Shown one piece after another: positions 36,407 through 45,368 of a DNA stretch of 64,000 bases. Source of the DNA: Desulforamulus hydrothermalis Lam5 = DSM 18033 (GTDB lineage: Bacteria; Bacillota; Desulfotomaculia; Desulfotomaculales; Desulfotomaculaceae); the NCBI RefSeq assembly GCF_000315365.1, contig NZ_CAOS01000003.1:372001-436000 (forward strand), in the 5' to 3' direction. The notes under the pieces are model-generated. The model did no database searches. It saw only the letters and a program-made list of their open reading frames with translations, and was not told where the DNA came from. The first letter of the stretch is position 1. Each line of letters starts with the position of its first letter. The translations under genes and the position numbers were made by a program.

Positions 36407-37375
36407 CTACTCCATGATTAAATGGGGCTTATTGGGAATACTGTGCAAGGCCTTGATCCAGCGAACCGTTTTGGTGCGGGCCCGCATCACAAGGGAGTGG
36501 GTTTCTGCCCGGTCGTTGCCCACAAAACGCACACCCCTGAGCAGTTCCCCGTCCGTTACCCCGGTGGCAGCAAAAATAGCATCCTCTCCCCGCACCATAT
36601 CATCCATCATTAAAATCTGCTTGGGATCTTTCAGGCCCATTTTAATACAGCGATCATATTCTTCCTGGTTGGCAGGCGCCAAACGTCCCTGCATTTCTCC
36701 CCCCAGTGCTTTTATGGCGGCGGCGGAAATTACTCCTTCCGGCGCCCCGCCGATACCGATATAAAGGTCAATACCGGTTTCTTCAAAACAAGTGGCAATG
36801 GCAGCACCCACATCACCGTCACTGAACAACCTGACCCGGGCACCGGTACGGCGAACCGCTTCAATAATTTGCGCATGCCTTTCCCGCTCCAAAATCATTA
36901 CGGTGCAGTCCTGAATTCTCTTGCGGTTGGCCCGGGCAACAATCTCCAGGGTTCTCGGAATGGGGTCATCAATATGAATTAACCCGGCGGCCCGGGGCCC
37001 CACAGCAATTTTCTCCATATACATATCCGGCGCATGCAGCAAATTGCCCCGGTCAGAAATGGCCACCACCGCCAGGGCGTTGTTTAAACCTTTGGCTACA
37101 ATGTTAGTGCCTTCCAGGGGATCCACGGCTACGTCAACTTCCGGCCCGTGACCGCTGCCTACCTTTTCCCCAATGTAAAGCATCGGGGCTTCGTCCAGTT
37201 CACCTTCCCCAATCACCACTGTGCCATTTATGTTTACCGAATCAAACATGGCTCGCATGGCACTGGTGGCCGCCTGGTCAGCCTCGTTTTTCTTGCCTCT
37301 CCCCATCCAGCGTGAAGAAGCCAGGGCTGCCACCTCCGTAACCCTCACAAGCTCCAGCGCAAGCTCTCTATCCAC
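36407..37375 (-). CDS. glpX: fructose-1,6-bisphosphatase, class II
   Basis: A 322-residue metal-dependent phosphatase of gluconeogenesis. Family motifs are [18 protein letters not shown] and [15 protein letters not shown] (the metal-binding DPLEGT), then [14 protein letters not shown]. Length is normal. It is a single gene with an extended -10 promoter and its own terminator. Confidence 0.95.
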   Translation of the reverse strand: MDRELALELVRVTEVAALASSRWMGRGKKNEADQAATSAMRAMFDSVNINGTVVIGEGELDEAPMLYIGEKVGSGHGPEVDVAVDPLEGTNIVAKGLNNALAVVAISDRGNLLHAPDMYMEKIAVGPRAAGLIHIDDPIPRTLEIVARANRKRIQDCTVMILERERHAQIIEAVRRTGARVRLFSDGDVGAAIATCFEETGIDLYIGIGGAPEGVISAAAIKALGGEMQGRLAPANQEEYDRCIKMGLKDPKQILMMDDMVRGEDAIFAATGVTDGELLRGVRFVGNDRAETHSLVMRARTKTVRWIKALHSIPNKPHLIME

Positions 37376-37434
37376 ATTAAAGACCTCCTTAAAATAAGCA
37401 CTGCTGATTTAAAGCCATAAAGCCTTTTAGTAAT

Positions 37435-37443
37435 ATTATAGCA
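37435..37443 (-). promoter_or_regulatory. glpX extended -10 promoter
   Basis: TGCTATAAT on the reverse strand, about 60 bp before the start codon. The TGN extension can replace a weak -35. Confidence 0.5.
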
Positions 37444-37474
37444 CCCCCGAATCGAGATAGAATGATTTTTTTCC

Positions 37475-37503
37475 TTGACACAATAGTTCATATTACCTAA
37501 ACT
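37475..37503 (+). promoter_or_regulatory. promoter of the 49-residue ORF
   Basis: TTGACA, 17 bp, then TAAACT. Confidence 0.5.
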
Positions 37504-37571
37504 TAACCCAATATTAATTACCGCTTTATTTTGGAGTGGTAATATAAAAATACCGGAAGGAGGTAACAATT

Positions 37572-37721
37572 ATGTCCGAAAAGGAAAAAGCCATTCAAGC
37601 GCTTATCCAAATTATTGCGCAAAACCAAGCCCGTCAAGAGCAGCAGCAGGAATTGAAGGAATGGTTTACCCGTTTGAACAGTGACTTAATGAAAGCGGTC
37701 AAATTCCTGCAACAGGCTTAA
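37572..37721 (+). CDS. small hypothetical protein, 49 residues
   Basis: This short gene has a perfect AAGGAGGT ribosome site 7-8 bases before the ATG, a TTGACA promoter and a T-rich end. The product begins MSEKEKAIQALIQIIAQNQ and continues as a charged amphipathic helix pair with many Gln (RQEQQQELKEWF). No Cys and no membrane segment. I recognise no family. The strong signals favour a real, well-translated gene. Confidence 0.7.
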   Translation: MSEKEKAIQALIQIIAQNQARQEQQQELKEWFTRLNSDLMKAVKFLQQA

Positions 37722-37735
37722 CAGGGCCTTTTTTT
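37712..37735 (+). terminator. terminator after the 49-residue ORF
   Basis: AGGC/GGCCT short stem followed by seven T. The stem is weak. Confidence 0.45.
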
Positions 37736-37817
37736 ATTGCCTTTTTGGACCTAGCTGTTAAAATATAAATAACGGTTTGCATAAGGTTTGAAAATTATTT
37801 ACATGGGGGACCAGAAC

Positions 37818-39023
37818 ATGCAAAGTTATGCAGAGGCCCGGCAAAAGCGGGACTTTTTTCTTTTTATTTTGGCCGGGGCTTTTTTAGGGCTGTATGCCGG
37901 CCTCTATGAACCGTCTTTTAATAACTACCTAAATGATGTATTTCATATCAGCGAGGTGGCCAGAGGTGGTTTGGAATTTCCCCGGGAGCTGCCCGGCTTT
38001 TTAGTGGTCTTTACCACCGGCCTGCTGCTCTTTCTGCCTGATGTGCGTATTGCCGTAGTGGCCAACCTGGTTCTGGCTCTGGGACTGCTGGGGTTGGGGT
38101 TTCTTTCCCCCGGTTTCACCTGGGTGGTGGTCTGGATGATGGTCTGGAGCGTAGGCGCCCACCTTTACATGCCGTTGGAAGCAAGCATCGGTGTATCTCT
38201 AGCCAAACCCGGCGAAGAAGGCAAGCGCCTGGGGCAGCTGGGCTCAGCCAAGACGGCAGCCTCCCTGGTCGGCTTTTTGCTGGTATGGCTGGGTTTTCAC
38301 TATTTTCATATAGATTACAGTTTGCTGTTTGGCTTGGCCGGGTTGTGTGCGGTGGCCGCTGCTGTCTGCCTGCTGTTGATGACACCCCGACCCAGCAAAA
38401 ATAAACGCCCAAAACTGCTTTTCAAGCGTAAATACCTGCTTTTTTACTGGCTGAATGTACTGTTTGGCGCCCGCAAACAAGTTTTTCTAACCTTTGCTCC
38501 CTGGGTATTAATAAAAATATTTGACCAGCACGTAACAACTTTTGCCGCCCTGGGACTGGTGTGCACTGTGACAGGCATCCCCTTCCGGGCTTTGCTGGGC
38601 AAAGCCATTGATAAATTTGGCGAAAGGGCGGTTATCTGCACTGAATCGCTATTGCTGGTGCTGATCTGCCTGGGCTACGGTTTTGCAAATAACCTGGGGC
38701 TTGGCTCCCTGGCCATCTGGTTGGTATTTTTATGTTATGTGGGAGACCAGCTGCTTTTTGCCTGCAATATGGCCCGAGCCACTTATTTAAATAAAATAGC
38801 CGACTCGCCAGATGACTTAACCCCTACTTTATCCATGGGCCTAACCATTGACCACGCTGTTTCTATGACCATCCCTTTCTTCGGCGGGTTAGTGTGGATG
38901 AAATTGGGCTACCAGTATGTTTTCCTGGGGGCAGCCGTCATTGCGTTGTTAAACCTTTGGGCGGCCTTAAAAATACCGGCCGGCAGTTCAATAGCCGGAC
39001 ACTTGTCGGTCAGTGCTGACTAG
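37818..39023 (+). CDS. MFS transporter
   Basis: A 401-residue membrane protein with about twelve hydrophobic helices and a cytoplasmic loop near the middle (TPRPSKNKRPKLLFKRK, ~200-215). It fits the major facilitator superfamily, though the loop 2-3 motif is weak. The ATG at 37818 has GGGGGACC at the right distance; the ATG at 37788 does not. Substrate unknown. Confidence 0.8.
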   Translation: MQSYAEARQKRDFFLFILAGAFLGLYAGLYEPSFNNYLNDVFHISEVARGGLEFPRELPGFLVVFTTGLLLFLPDVRIAVVANLVLALGLLGLGFLSPGFTWVVVWMMVWSVGAHLYMPLEASIGVSLAKPGEEGKRLGQLGSAKTAASLVGFLLVWLGFHYFHIDYSLLFGLAGLCAVAAAVCLLLMTPRPSKNKRPKLLFKRKYLLFYWLNVLFGARKQVFLTFAPWVLIKIFDQHVTTFAALGLVCTVTGIPFRALLGKAIDKFGERAVICTESLLLVLICLGYGFANNLGLGSLAIWLVFLCYVGDQLLFACNMARATYLNKIADSPDDLTPTLSMGLTIDHAVSMTIPFFGGLVWMKLGYQYVFLGAAVIALLNLWAALKIPAGSSIAGHLSVSAD

Positions 39024-39069
39024 CCGCTGCCAGGCTGCGGTGCACCCCAAGTTAAAATTGGCAGCGGCT
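39022..39069 (+). terminator. inverted repeat after the MFS gene
   Basis: AGCCGCTGCC and GGCAGCGGCT, 10 bp each, around a 28-nt loop at the MFS stop codon. No T run follows, so termination is uncertain. Confidence 0.45.
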
Positions 39070-39244
39070 AAATCTCATTATTTTAGCAACCACCTGCCGG
39101 ATAGCGAATAAAAATGAAAGAGGCCGCTTCCCCTGGTTTATACAAATGTAACATTTTACCTTTAATGTAGCGGCAGGATTTAGCCTTTGCCAGGTCTAAT
39201 TATTAAGTTTTAATCTAACTAATATACAAAAGGGGGGACCACCA

Positions 39245-39784
39245 ATGTTAGCCAATAGTCTGGCCGAAAAAAGGGAAATGATAGTCTGGTTTTTGCGTAC
39301 CAACAAGTTAAAAAAGCCCGAAGCAGCCCGAATATTGGAGTACATCAGGGATAACAAAAATTTGTTAGCCAGGGTTGCATTTACCGACAAACTGGCTGAT
39401 AAAAAGGATGCCCTGCTGGTTTCCGCGGTGTATACAAATACCTTCCCCTTTGATTTTCGCCTAAACAATGTCAGTTATGGATCAGTAGATGAAGTTCTTC
39501 ATCAGTTAAAACATAACCCGCCCAAAAAGTTGTTTGTCTGGCTTTCTTACCTTAGTCCGCCCATGTGCCGGTTATGTAACCGTTCTAACAAGAAAAATAT
39601 TAAAGCTATGTCCAATCCAATGTCGGCAGCCCGCCGCATGCTGGTAGAAGCAGTACAGGCGGTAAACCGCCGGGAAGCCCGCCGCCGGGCTTTGCTGGCC
39701 CGCATTGATAAATCTTTGGATGATAAGAACTTGCAGGAATTTAAGCGCTTAACCGAGGAATTGCAAAAACTTTCGAATGAGTAA
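39245..39784 (+). CDS. YpiB/UPF0302-like protein
   Basis: A 179-residue cytoplasmic protein. The N-terminal half follows the YpiB pattern: EKREMIVWFLRTNKLKKPEA, ILEYIRDNKNLLARVAF, then FPFDFRLNNVSYGSVDEVLHQ. The C-terminal part is a charged helix (ARRMLVEAVQAVNRREARRR and on). YpiB relatives include ReoY of Listeria, which acts in regulated proteolysis with ClpCP. The assignment is by motif reading only. GGGGGGACC precedes the ATG, and a strong terminator follows. Confidence 0.65.
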   Translation: MLANSLAEKREMIVWFLRTNKLKKPEAARILEYIRDNKNLLARVAFTDKLADKKDALLVSAVYTNTFPFDFRLNNVSYGSVDEVLHQLKHNPPKKLFVWLSYLSPPMCRLCNRSNKKNIKAMSNPMSAARRMLVEAVQAVNRREARRRALLARIDKSLDDKNLQEFKRLTEELQKLSNE

Positions 39785-39796
39785 TTACGCTGACAG

Positions 39797-39819
39797 GCCC
39801 CCTGGCAAAACCAGGGGGC
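39797..39819 (+). terminator. terminator of the YpiB-like gene
   Basis: GCCCCCTGG and CCAGGGGGC pair perfectly across CAAAA, followed by TTCAGATTGTT. Confidence 0.7.
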
Positions 39820-39977
39820 TTCAGATTGTTGACAAACCTTGACGCTCCCGCCATCCTGACATTTTTACAACTTTTGCCCGTTTTGGGGGTTAAAAAAGTT
39901 TGTTGTAAAAAAAAGGTAATCGATATTCTTTGTAGTATTAAATTAAATGTTCCATTAATTAAGTGAGAGGTTTGTTC

Positions 39978-42719
39978 ATGAAATTACCTTGTTTTCTTAG
40001 GGCATTGGTTAACCGTTTCAAGAAGTTTGCCCAACCGGTCAAGCCCAAATATGGTAAAAACGAGCTGAAGGATTATATTGACAACCTGATTACCCTTAAT
40101 GCCAAAGTGGCTCCCGACGGCACTTTACTGCTGGTTAACGAAACAGCTGCCAGTTACCTTCATAAACGCCCCGATGAGCTGGTGGGGCAAAAAATCTGGG
40201 ATACCCCCTGGTGGAACTATGACCCGCAGGTGATCCGTCAGCTCCAGCATGCGGTGCAAAGGGCGGCTTCCGGACAAACTGTTTATTATGAAGCTAAGAA
40301 TCTTATTGGCCAAGATAAGTACATTTATATCGATTTTACCCTTAACCCGGTTTTAAATGAAAATAACGAAATACTTTATCTGGTGGCAGAGGGACGGGAC
40401 ATTACCGAACGAAAATTAATGGAACAAGACTTAATGTCTGCTAACCAAGAGCTGGTGGCCATTAACGAGGAACTGGTAGCCATCGAGGAGGAGTTAAGAA
40501 ATTCCAACGAAGAAATATACCGGGCTCACCAAAAACTATACCATATATTAGAAACCATTACCGATGCTTTTATTGCACTGAACCACAACTGGGAAATTAA
40601 CTATGTTAACAGCGAAGCAGAAAAGTTACTTTCCATAAAAAAAGCTGAGGTCATCGGTAGTAACCTGTGGCAGCTTTTCCCCCAACTTGTAGATACGTTT
40701 TTTTACAAACGGCTCCATCGGGTACAGGCGGAGCAAGTTAATGCTCATTTTGATTTTTATTACCTGCCCGGCGCAAAATGGTTTAACATTCACGCCTACC
40801 CTTCCCCGGACGGAATATTTATTTATTTCCACGATGTTACCCCGTACAAACAGGCCCAGGAAAAGTTATACCAGCAAAACCAATATCTCACCTCCCTGCA
40901 CGAAACAGCCCTGGCTTTAATGAACCGCCTGGATCCGGATGAACTGTTAGCCGCCATCGCTGCCCGGGCCGCCTCTCTGCTGGGTACGGAACACGGCTGG
41001 ATTTACCTGGCTAACACGGATCGGTCGGCCATCGTGCTGCGGCTGGGCATTGGCATATATAAAAAATACACCGGTTTCCGCTTGCAAACCGGTGAGGGTT
41101 TATCCGGCAAAGTCTGGCAAACCGGCAAACCCCTTATCGTTGATGACTATTCCACCTGGCCGGGCCGTTCACTCAAATTTGACTGCCCGGATGTCCGCGG
41201 GGCGGTGGCAGTGCCGCTGAAAACAGGGCAGGAAGTAATCGGGGTAATTGGTATTGGGTTTGTGGAAAAAACAAAAAAAATGCGTACCGAACATTTAAAC
41301 CTGTTAACCGGGTTTGCTCAGTTAGCATCCATTGCCCTGGATAATGCAAGATTATATAACGCTGCCCAACAGGAACTGGCTGAACGACGGCGGATGGAAG
41401 AAATATTGCTGCATATGGCTTACCATGACGCTTTAACCGATTTGCCCAACCGTTCACTGTTCAATGACCGTCTGGCCGTGGCCATTGCCCAAGCCGCCCG
41501 TCATAAGAAGATGTTGGCCGTGATTTTTTTAGATCTGGATTATTTTAAAGTGGTGAATGATACACTGGGCCATGATATGGGTGATCTTTTGCTCAAAGGG
41601 ATTGCCCACCGGTTAACTTCCCTGCTGCGCCAGGGGGATACCATTGCCCGCATTGGCGGGGACGAATTTACTATTCTCTTAAATGATATTAACCGCCCTG
41701 CGGATGCCTCCAGGGTAGCCCAGAAAATTATTGATAACCTGCAAGAACCTTGGGTAATCGGCAACCATGAATTTCATATCACCACCAGCATCGGCATTGC
41801 CATTTACCCGACCGATGGCAGGGATGTAGAAACTTTAGTTAAAAATGCTGATGCTGCCATGTATCATGCTAAAGAAGCGGGCCGCAACAATTTTCAATTT
41901 TATACACCGGCCATGAATGACAAGTCCTTGCAACGGCTGGAACTGGAAAATAACCTCCGCCGGGCTTTGGAAAGGGACGAATTCGTTGTTTACTACCAAC
42001 CCCAGGTGGAAATTGCTACAGGAAAAATTATTGGCGCAGAAGCCTTGGTGCGCTGGCAACACCCCCATCTGGGCATGATCCCGCCCGGCCAATTTATCCC
42101 GGTGGCGGAAGATACCGGGTTAATCATTGCCATTGGTGAAAAGGTGCTGCGTATGGCCTGCACCCAAAATAAGGCCTGGCAGGACGGCGGTCTGCCGCCC
42201 ATACGGGTAGCGGTTAACTTGTCGCCCCGCCAGTTCCTGCAGCAGAATTTCGTTGACAAGGTTGCTCAGATACTTAAGGATACAGGAATGTCTCCCCGCT
42301 GGTTGGAATTAGAAATTACTGAAAGCCTGGCCATGAAAGATGTAGAACTCACGGAAAAAACTTTGCTGGAACTGCGCCGCATGGGTATTACCATCGCCAT
42401 TGACGACTTTGGTACCGGTTATTCCTCACTGAGTTACCTTAAGCGGCTGCCCATTGATACCATCAAAATCGACCGTTCTTTTGTCTGGGATCTTAGCACT
42501 GACCCGGACGACACCTCCATTGTCAGTACCATTATTATCCTGGCTCATAACCTTAAAATGAAGGTTGTGGCAGAAGGAGTGGAAACCCAGGAGCAACTAA
42601 ACATTTTGCGGCAGCAACATTGTGACGGCCTGCAAGGCTATTTGTTCAGCGGGCCGCTGCCGCCTGATGAGCTGGCCAGGCTGCTGGCAGGGGACACAGG
42701 TATCAATATCACACATTAA
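39978..42719 (+). CDS. PAS-PAS-GAF-GGDEF-EAL cyclic-di-GMP protein
   Basis: A 913-residue cytoplasmic signalling protein with no membrane helix. Order: PAS (~30-140) with a PAC end (VAEGRDITERK), a short coiled coil (ANQELVAINEELVAIEEEL), a second PAS (~185-300), GAF (~315-450), GGDEF (~470-640) and EAL (~650-900). The diguanylate cyclase site is intact as RIGGDEF, with an RXXD inhibitory site (RQGD) five residues before. The EAL site is present (GAEALVRW, and DDFGTGYSSLSYLKRLP). Both synthesis and breakdown of c-di-GMP are possible. Start ATG has GAGAGG upstream. Confidence 0.92.
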   Translation: MKLPCFLRALVNRFKKFAQPVKPKYGKNELKDYIDNLITLNAKVAPDGTLLLVNETAASYLHKRPDELVGQKIWDTPWWNYDPQVIRQLQHAVQRAASGQTVYYEAKNLIGQDKYIYIDFTLNPVLNENNEILYLVAEGRDITERKLMEQDLMSANQELVAINEELVAIEEELRNSNEEIYRAHQKLYHILETITDAFIALNHNWEINYVNSEAEKLLSIKKAEVIGSNLWQLFPQLVDTFFYKRLHRVQAEQVNAHFDFYYLPGAKWFNIHAYPSPDGIFIYFHDVTPYKQAQEKLYQQNQYLTSLHETALALMNRLDPDELLAAIAARAASLLGTEHGWIYLANTDRSAIVLRLGIGIYKKYTGFRLQTGEGLSGKVWQTGKPLIVDDYSTWPGRSLKFDCPDVRGAVAVPLKTGQEVIGVIGIGFVEKTKKMRTEHLNLLTGFAQLASIALDNARLYNAAQQELAERRRMEEILLHMAYHDALTDLPNRSLFNDRLAVAIAQAARHKKMLAVIFLDLDYFKVVNDTLGHDMGDLLLKGIAHRLTSLLRQGDTIARIGGDEFTILLNDINRPADASRVAQKIIDNLQEPWVIGNHEFHITTSIGIAIYPTDGRDVETLVKNADAAMYHAKEAGRNNFQFYTPAMNDKSLQRLELENNLRRALERDEFVVYYQPQVEIATGKIIGAEALVRWQHPHLGMIPPGQFIPVAEDTGLIIAIGEKVLRMACTQNKAWQDGGLPPIRVAVNLSPRQFLQQNFVDKVAQILKDTGMSPRWLELEITESLAMKDVELTEKTLLELRRMGITIAIDDFGTGYSSLSYLKRLPIDTIKIDRSFVWDLSTDPDDTSIVSTIIILAHNLKMKVVAEGVETQEQLNILRQQHCDGLQGYLFSGPLPPDELARLLAGDTGINITH

Positions 42720-42729
42720 GGAGGTTAGT

Positions 42730-44730
42730 ATGCAGCAAATCAGAACCAACTGCCCGCTGGATTGTTATGCCCACTGCGGTCTGGTAGCCCATATACAAGA
42801 GGGTAAAGTTATAAAAATTACCGGCGATGAAAAGCATCCGGTTAATAAAGGTTTAATTTGCTCTAAAGGCAGATTTAAGCACCTGCAGCGGCTGTACAGC
42901 AAAGAACGTATTACCACTCCATTGTATAAGACAAGTCGCGGCTGGCAACCTCTATCCTGGCAAGACGCATACCTGCTGATAGCTGAAAAATTAACTAAAA
43001 TCCTGGATACCTACGGGCCCCTCTCTGTTTTACACCATGATAACGGCGGTTCCGAAGGCATCTTAAAAAGCCTGTCGCACCGCTTTTTTAATGCTTTGGG
43101 GGGCTGCAGCCGTCCGGTTGGCAGCATTTGTTGGGGCAGCGGTTACCAGGCCCAGCTTTACGATTTTGGTAAATTGCAGTTGCACAGCTGGGAGGATATT
43201 CTGAACGCCCGGTTAATCTTGCTCTGGGGCCGGGACCCGGCCAGTACCAATATTCAGATGCTGCCTTTATTGCAGCAAGCCAAAAAACAAGGGGTCCGCA
43301 TTATTGTCATTAACCCGCTGCAAGTAGCCAGCTGTTCTCTGGCAGACTGGCACATCGCGCCCCGGCCCGGCTCGGACGGCGCTCTGGCCCTGGCCGTGGC
43401 CCATCAAATAATCAAAAATAATATGGTTAACCGTGACTATATTGAACAGTATGTTTACGGTTTTGACCGTTTCCGTGAGCTGGTCCGGAACTTCCCGCCG
43501 GAAAAGGCAGCCACCGCCACAGGAGTGCCTGCCGAACAGATTTGCCGACTGGCTGAAATGTACGGCTCTCTCTCTCCGGCCTGTATATTGCTGGGCTACG
43601 GTCTGCAGCGCTACAGCAACGGCGGACAAACAGTGCGGGCCATTGACGCCTTAGCCGCTATTACCGGTAATATCGGCCGGGCGGGAGGTGGCGTCAATTA
43701 CGCCGGGGGACACTGGAAAGGCTTATTTTCTCCTATCGACGGACGCGAACTGGCATTTACCGGCCGTAAACTGCCCTGGCCGGTATTGGCAGACGCAATT
43801 TTAGAAGCCAAGGACCCGCCTGTAAAAAGCATTTTTGTAACCCGTTCCAACCCGGTTACCCAATTGCCGCATACCGGCCGGGTGAGACAGGCCTTCGGGC
43901 AGTCAGAGTTTACGGTGGTGGTGGATATGTTTCTGACCGACACCGCTTTGCTGGCACACCTGGTATTGCCCTGTACCACCTTTTTGGAGGAAACAGACGT
44001 GGTATATTCCTCCTGGAACCATTATTTGGCCTATTCTCCCCAAGTGGTGCCTCCGGTAGGAGAGTGTCGTTCGGATCACCATATTTTTAGCGACCTGGCA
44101 CAGGTTATGGGCTTGCCTGACTTCCCCCGGCGCAGTCCTGAGGCATGGCTGACAGAAGCTCTGGCCCCGTTAGCTCCTTACGGCATTACTCTGGAACAGT
44201 TAAAAAACGGACCGGTCCGGCACCCCCTGGCCCCGGATGTGCCCTGGCAGGGCGGTGGCTTTGCCACTCCCAGCGGCAAATTTGAGTTGTATTCCCAACT
44301 GGCCGCAAGCGACGGCGTAAACCCGTTGCCCATCTATCAAGAACCGGTGGAAAGCCCGTTACGGGATACCGAACTGGCCAAGGAATACCCGCTCCATTTA
44401 ATTACAGCTCATCACCCGGATTACCTGCATTCCCAATTCTGGAACCTGTCCGAAAAGGGTCGGCAGCGGCAGCCCGTCTACCTGCATCCGGACACCGCAG
44501 CTTCCTTGCAGATTCAGCCGGGACAAACCGTAGAAGTGGCTACCAGGCGCGGCAAAGCATTATTTTCAGCCTTCCTTAGTGAAAAAATACGTCCGGATAC
44601 GGCATTAATTTATCAGGGACACTGGGCAGCTCACGGCAACGGGGTGAACCACCTGACTGCCCAATATATCCCGGACATGGGACTTGGCACTCCCTACTAT
44701 GATTGTCTTTGCCGGATCACCGCCAAATAA
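42730..44730 (+). CDS. molybdopterin-dependent oxidoreductase, cytoplasmic
   Basis: A 666-residue Mo/W-bisPGD enzyme of the DMSO reductase superfamily. The N-terminal [4Fe-4S] site is CPLDCYAHCGL with the fourth Cys in GLICSKGR. Cofactor-binding segments include GSICWGSGY, RLILLWGRDPAST, and RSNPVTQLPHT. A C-terminal MopB domain (HPDTAASLQIQPGQTVEVAT) is present. No Tat signal, so it works in the cytoplasm. No electron-transfer or chaperone partner is adjacent. Substrate is unknown; the sequence resembles the assimilatory/thiosulfate reductase-like branch. The true start is the ATG at 42730 with AAGGAGG. Confidence 0.85.
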   Translation: MQQIRTNCPLDCYAHCGLVAHIQEGKVIKITGDEKHPVNKGLICSKGRFKHLQRLYSKERITTPLYKTSRGWQPLSWQDAYLLIAEKLTKILDTYGPLSVLHHDNGGSEGILKSLSHRFFNALGGCSRPVGSICWGSGYQAQLYDFGKLQLHSWEDILNARLILLWGRDPASTNIQMLPLLQQAKKQGVRIIVINPLQVASCSLADWHIAPRPGSDGALALAVAHQIIKNNMVNRDYIEQYVYGFDRFRELVRNFPPEKAATATGVPAEQICRLAEMYGSLSPACILLGYGLQRYSNGGQTVRAIDALAAITGNIGRAGGGVNYAGGHWKGLFSPIDGRELAFTGRKLPWPVLADAILEAKDPPVKSIFVTRSNPVTQLPHTGRVRQAFGQSEFTVVVDMFLTDTALLAHLVLPCTTFLEETDVVYSSWNHYLAYSPQVVPPVGECRSDHHIFSDLAQVMGLPDFPRRSPEAWLTEALAPLAPYGITLEQLKNGPVRHPLAPDVPWQGGGFATPSGKFELYSQLAASDGVNPLPIYQEPVESPLRDTELAKEYPLHLITAHHPDYLHSQFWNLSEKGRQRQPVYLHPDTAASLQIQPGQTVEVATRRGKALFSAFLSEKIRPDTALIYQGHWAAHGNGVNHLTAQYIPDMGLGTPYYDCLCRITAK

Positions 44731-44769
44731 ATAAGCCGGCAGTTTTATCAGCCGCTGCCAGGCATTTAG

Positions 44770-44814
44770 CAAGAGGGTATGCAATGTCTATAGATGACCT
44801 GCCGTACCCTCTTG
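44770..44814 (+). promoter_or_regulatory. 10-bp inverted repeat before small membrane gene
   Basis: CAAGAGGGTA and TACCCTCTTG enclose 25 nt and end 18 bp before the next ATG. No T tract follows. It may be a terminator of the oxidoreductase gene or a leader control hairpin. Confidence 0.4.
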
Positions 44815-44832
44815 TATTACGGAGTGGTGAAA

Positions 44833-45012
44833 ATGATAAAAATAGCTTTTTACGGGTTTTTGCTTTTTGTTGTCAACTCTTTTATCGTTATCCCCAGCCT
44901 TTGCTTTGATGGTAATGTTTCTTGGGCCAGGATTAAAAAAGCGGTTTTTCTGGTTAACGGAATCATGATTGGGATTATTCTCTGTACAGAATTACTGACA
45001 AAACGGAATTGA
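44833..45012 (+). CDS. small two-helix membrane protein, 59 residues
   Basis: Starts MIKIAFYGFLLFVVNSFIVI and has a second hydrophobic segment (KAVFLVNGIMIGIILCTELL). GGAG precedes the ATG by about 9 bases. No family recognised. It lies directly before the sdpR promoter, which overlaps its stop codon, and may belong to the SdpI immunity locus. Confidence 0.6.
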   Translation: MIKIAFYGFLLFVVNSFIVIPSLCFDGNVSWARIKKAVFLVNGIMIGIILCTELLTKRN

Positions 45013-45037
45013 CAAAGGTTTTGTCTTATAATATATT
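45009..45037 (+). promoter_or_regulatory. sdpR promoter
   Basis: TTGACA, 17 bp, TATATT. The -35 overlaps the stop codon of the preceding small gene. Confidence 0.6.
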
Positions 45038-45045
45038 GTAAATAA

Positions 45046-45061
45046 TTAGATAATTTTCTAA
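45046..45061. promoter_or_regulatory. candidate SdpR operator
   Basis: TTAGA-N6-TCTAA dyad directly after the predicted transcription start, a usual place for autorepression by ArsR-family proteins. Confidence 0.45.
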
Positions 45062-45080
45062 ACATCAAAAGGTGGTGTTT

Positions 45081-45368
45081 ATGTCCGGCATTAACAGCAC
45101 TTTTCAAGCCCTTTCTGATCCCACCCGGCGTGAAATATTAAAATTACTGCGGCAGAAGGATCTTACAGCCGGGGAGATTGCCGAACACTTTCGTATAACC
45201 AAGCCCAGTATTTCACATCATCTAAATGTCCTGAAAAATGCTCAGCTGGTCCTTGATGAACGAAAGGGGCAGTATATCTATTACTCCCTCAATACCTCGG
45301 TACTGGATGAAGTAATGAGCTGGTTTGCAGATCTGCTGCAAAAAGGGGGCAAGATACATGAGATTTGA
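45081..45368 (+). CDS. sdpR: ArsR-family repressor, SdpR-like
   Basis: A 95-residue winged-helix repressor. The family pattern ALSDPTRREILKLLR and ITKPSISHHLNVLKNAQLV is clear; no metal-binding CXC motif is seen, which fits the SdpR subgroup. In Bacillus, SdpR is held at the membrane by SdpI when toxin is bound. The start is ATG 45081 following AAAAGGTGG. It overlaps sdpI by 11 bp. Confidence 0.88.
   Translation: MSGINSTFQALSDPTRREILKLLRQKDLTAGEIAEHFRITKPSISHHLNVLKNAQLVLDERKGQYIYYSLNTSVLDEVMSWFADLLQKGGKIHEI

Noticed and set aside
42622-42729. Longer N-terminus for the molybdopterin oxidoreductase
   Set aside because: The extra 36 codons overlap the EAL gene and lack family similarity; AAGGAGG points to the ATG at 42730.
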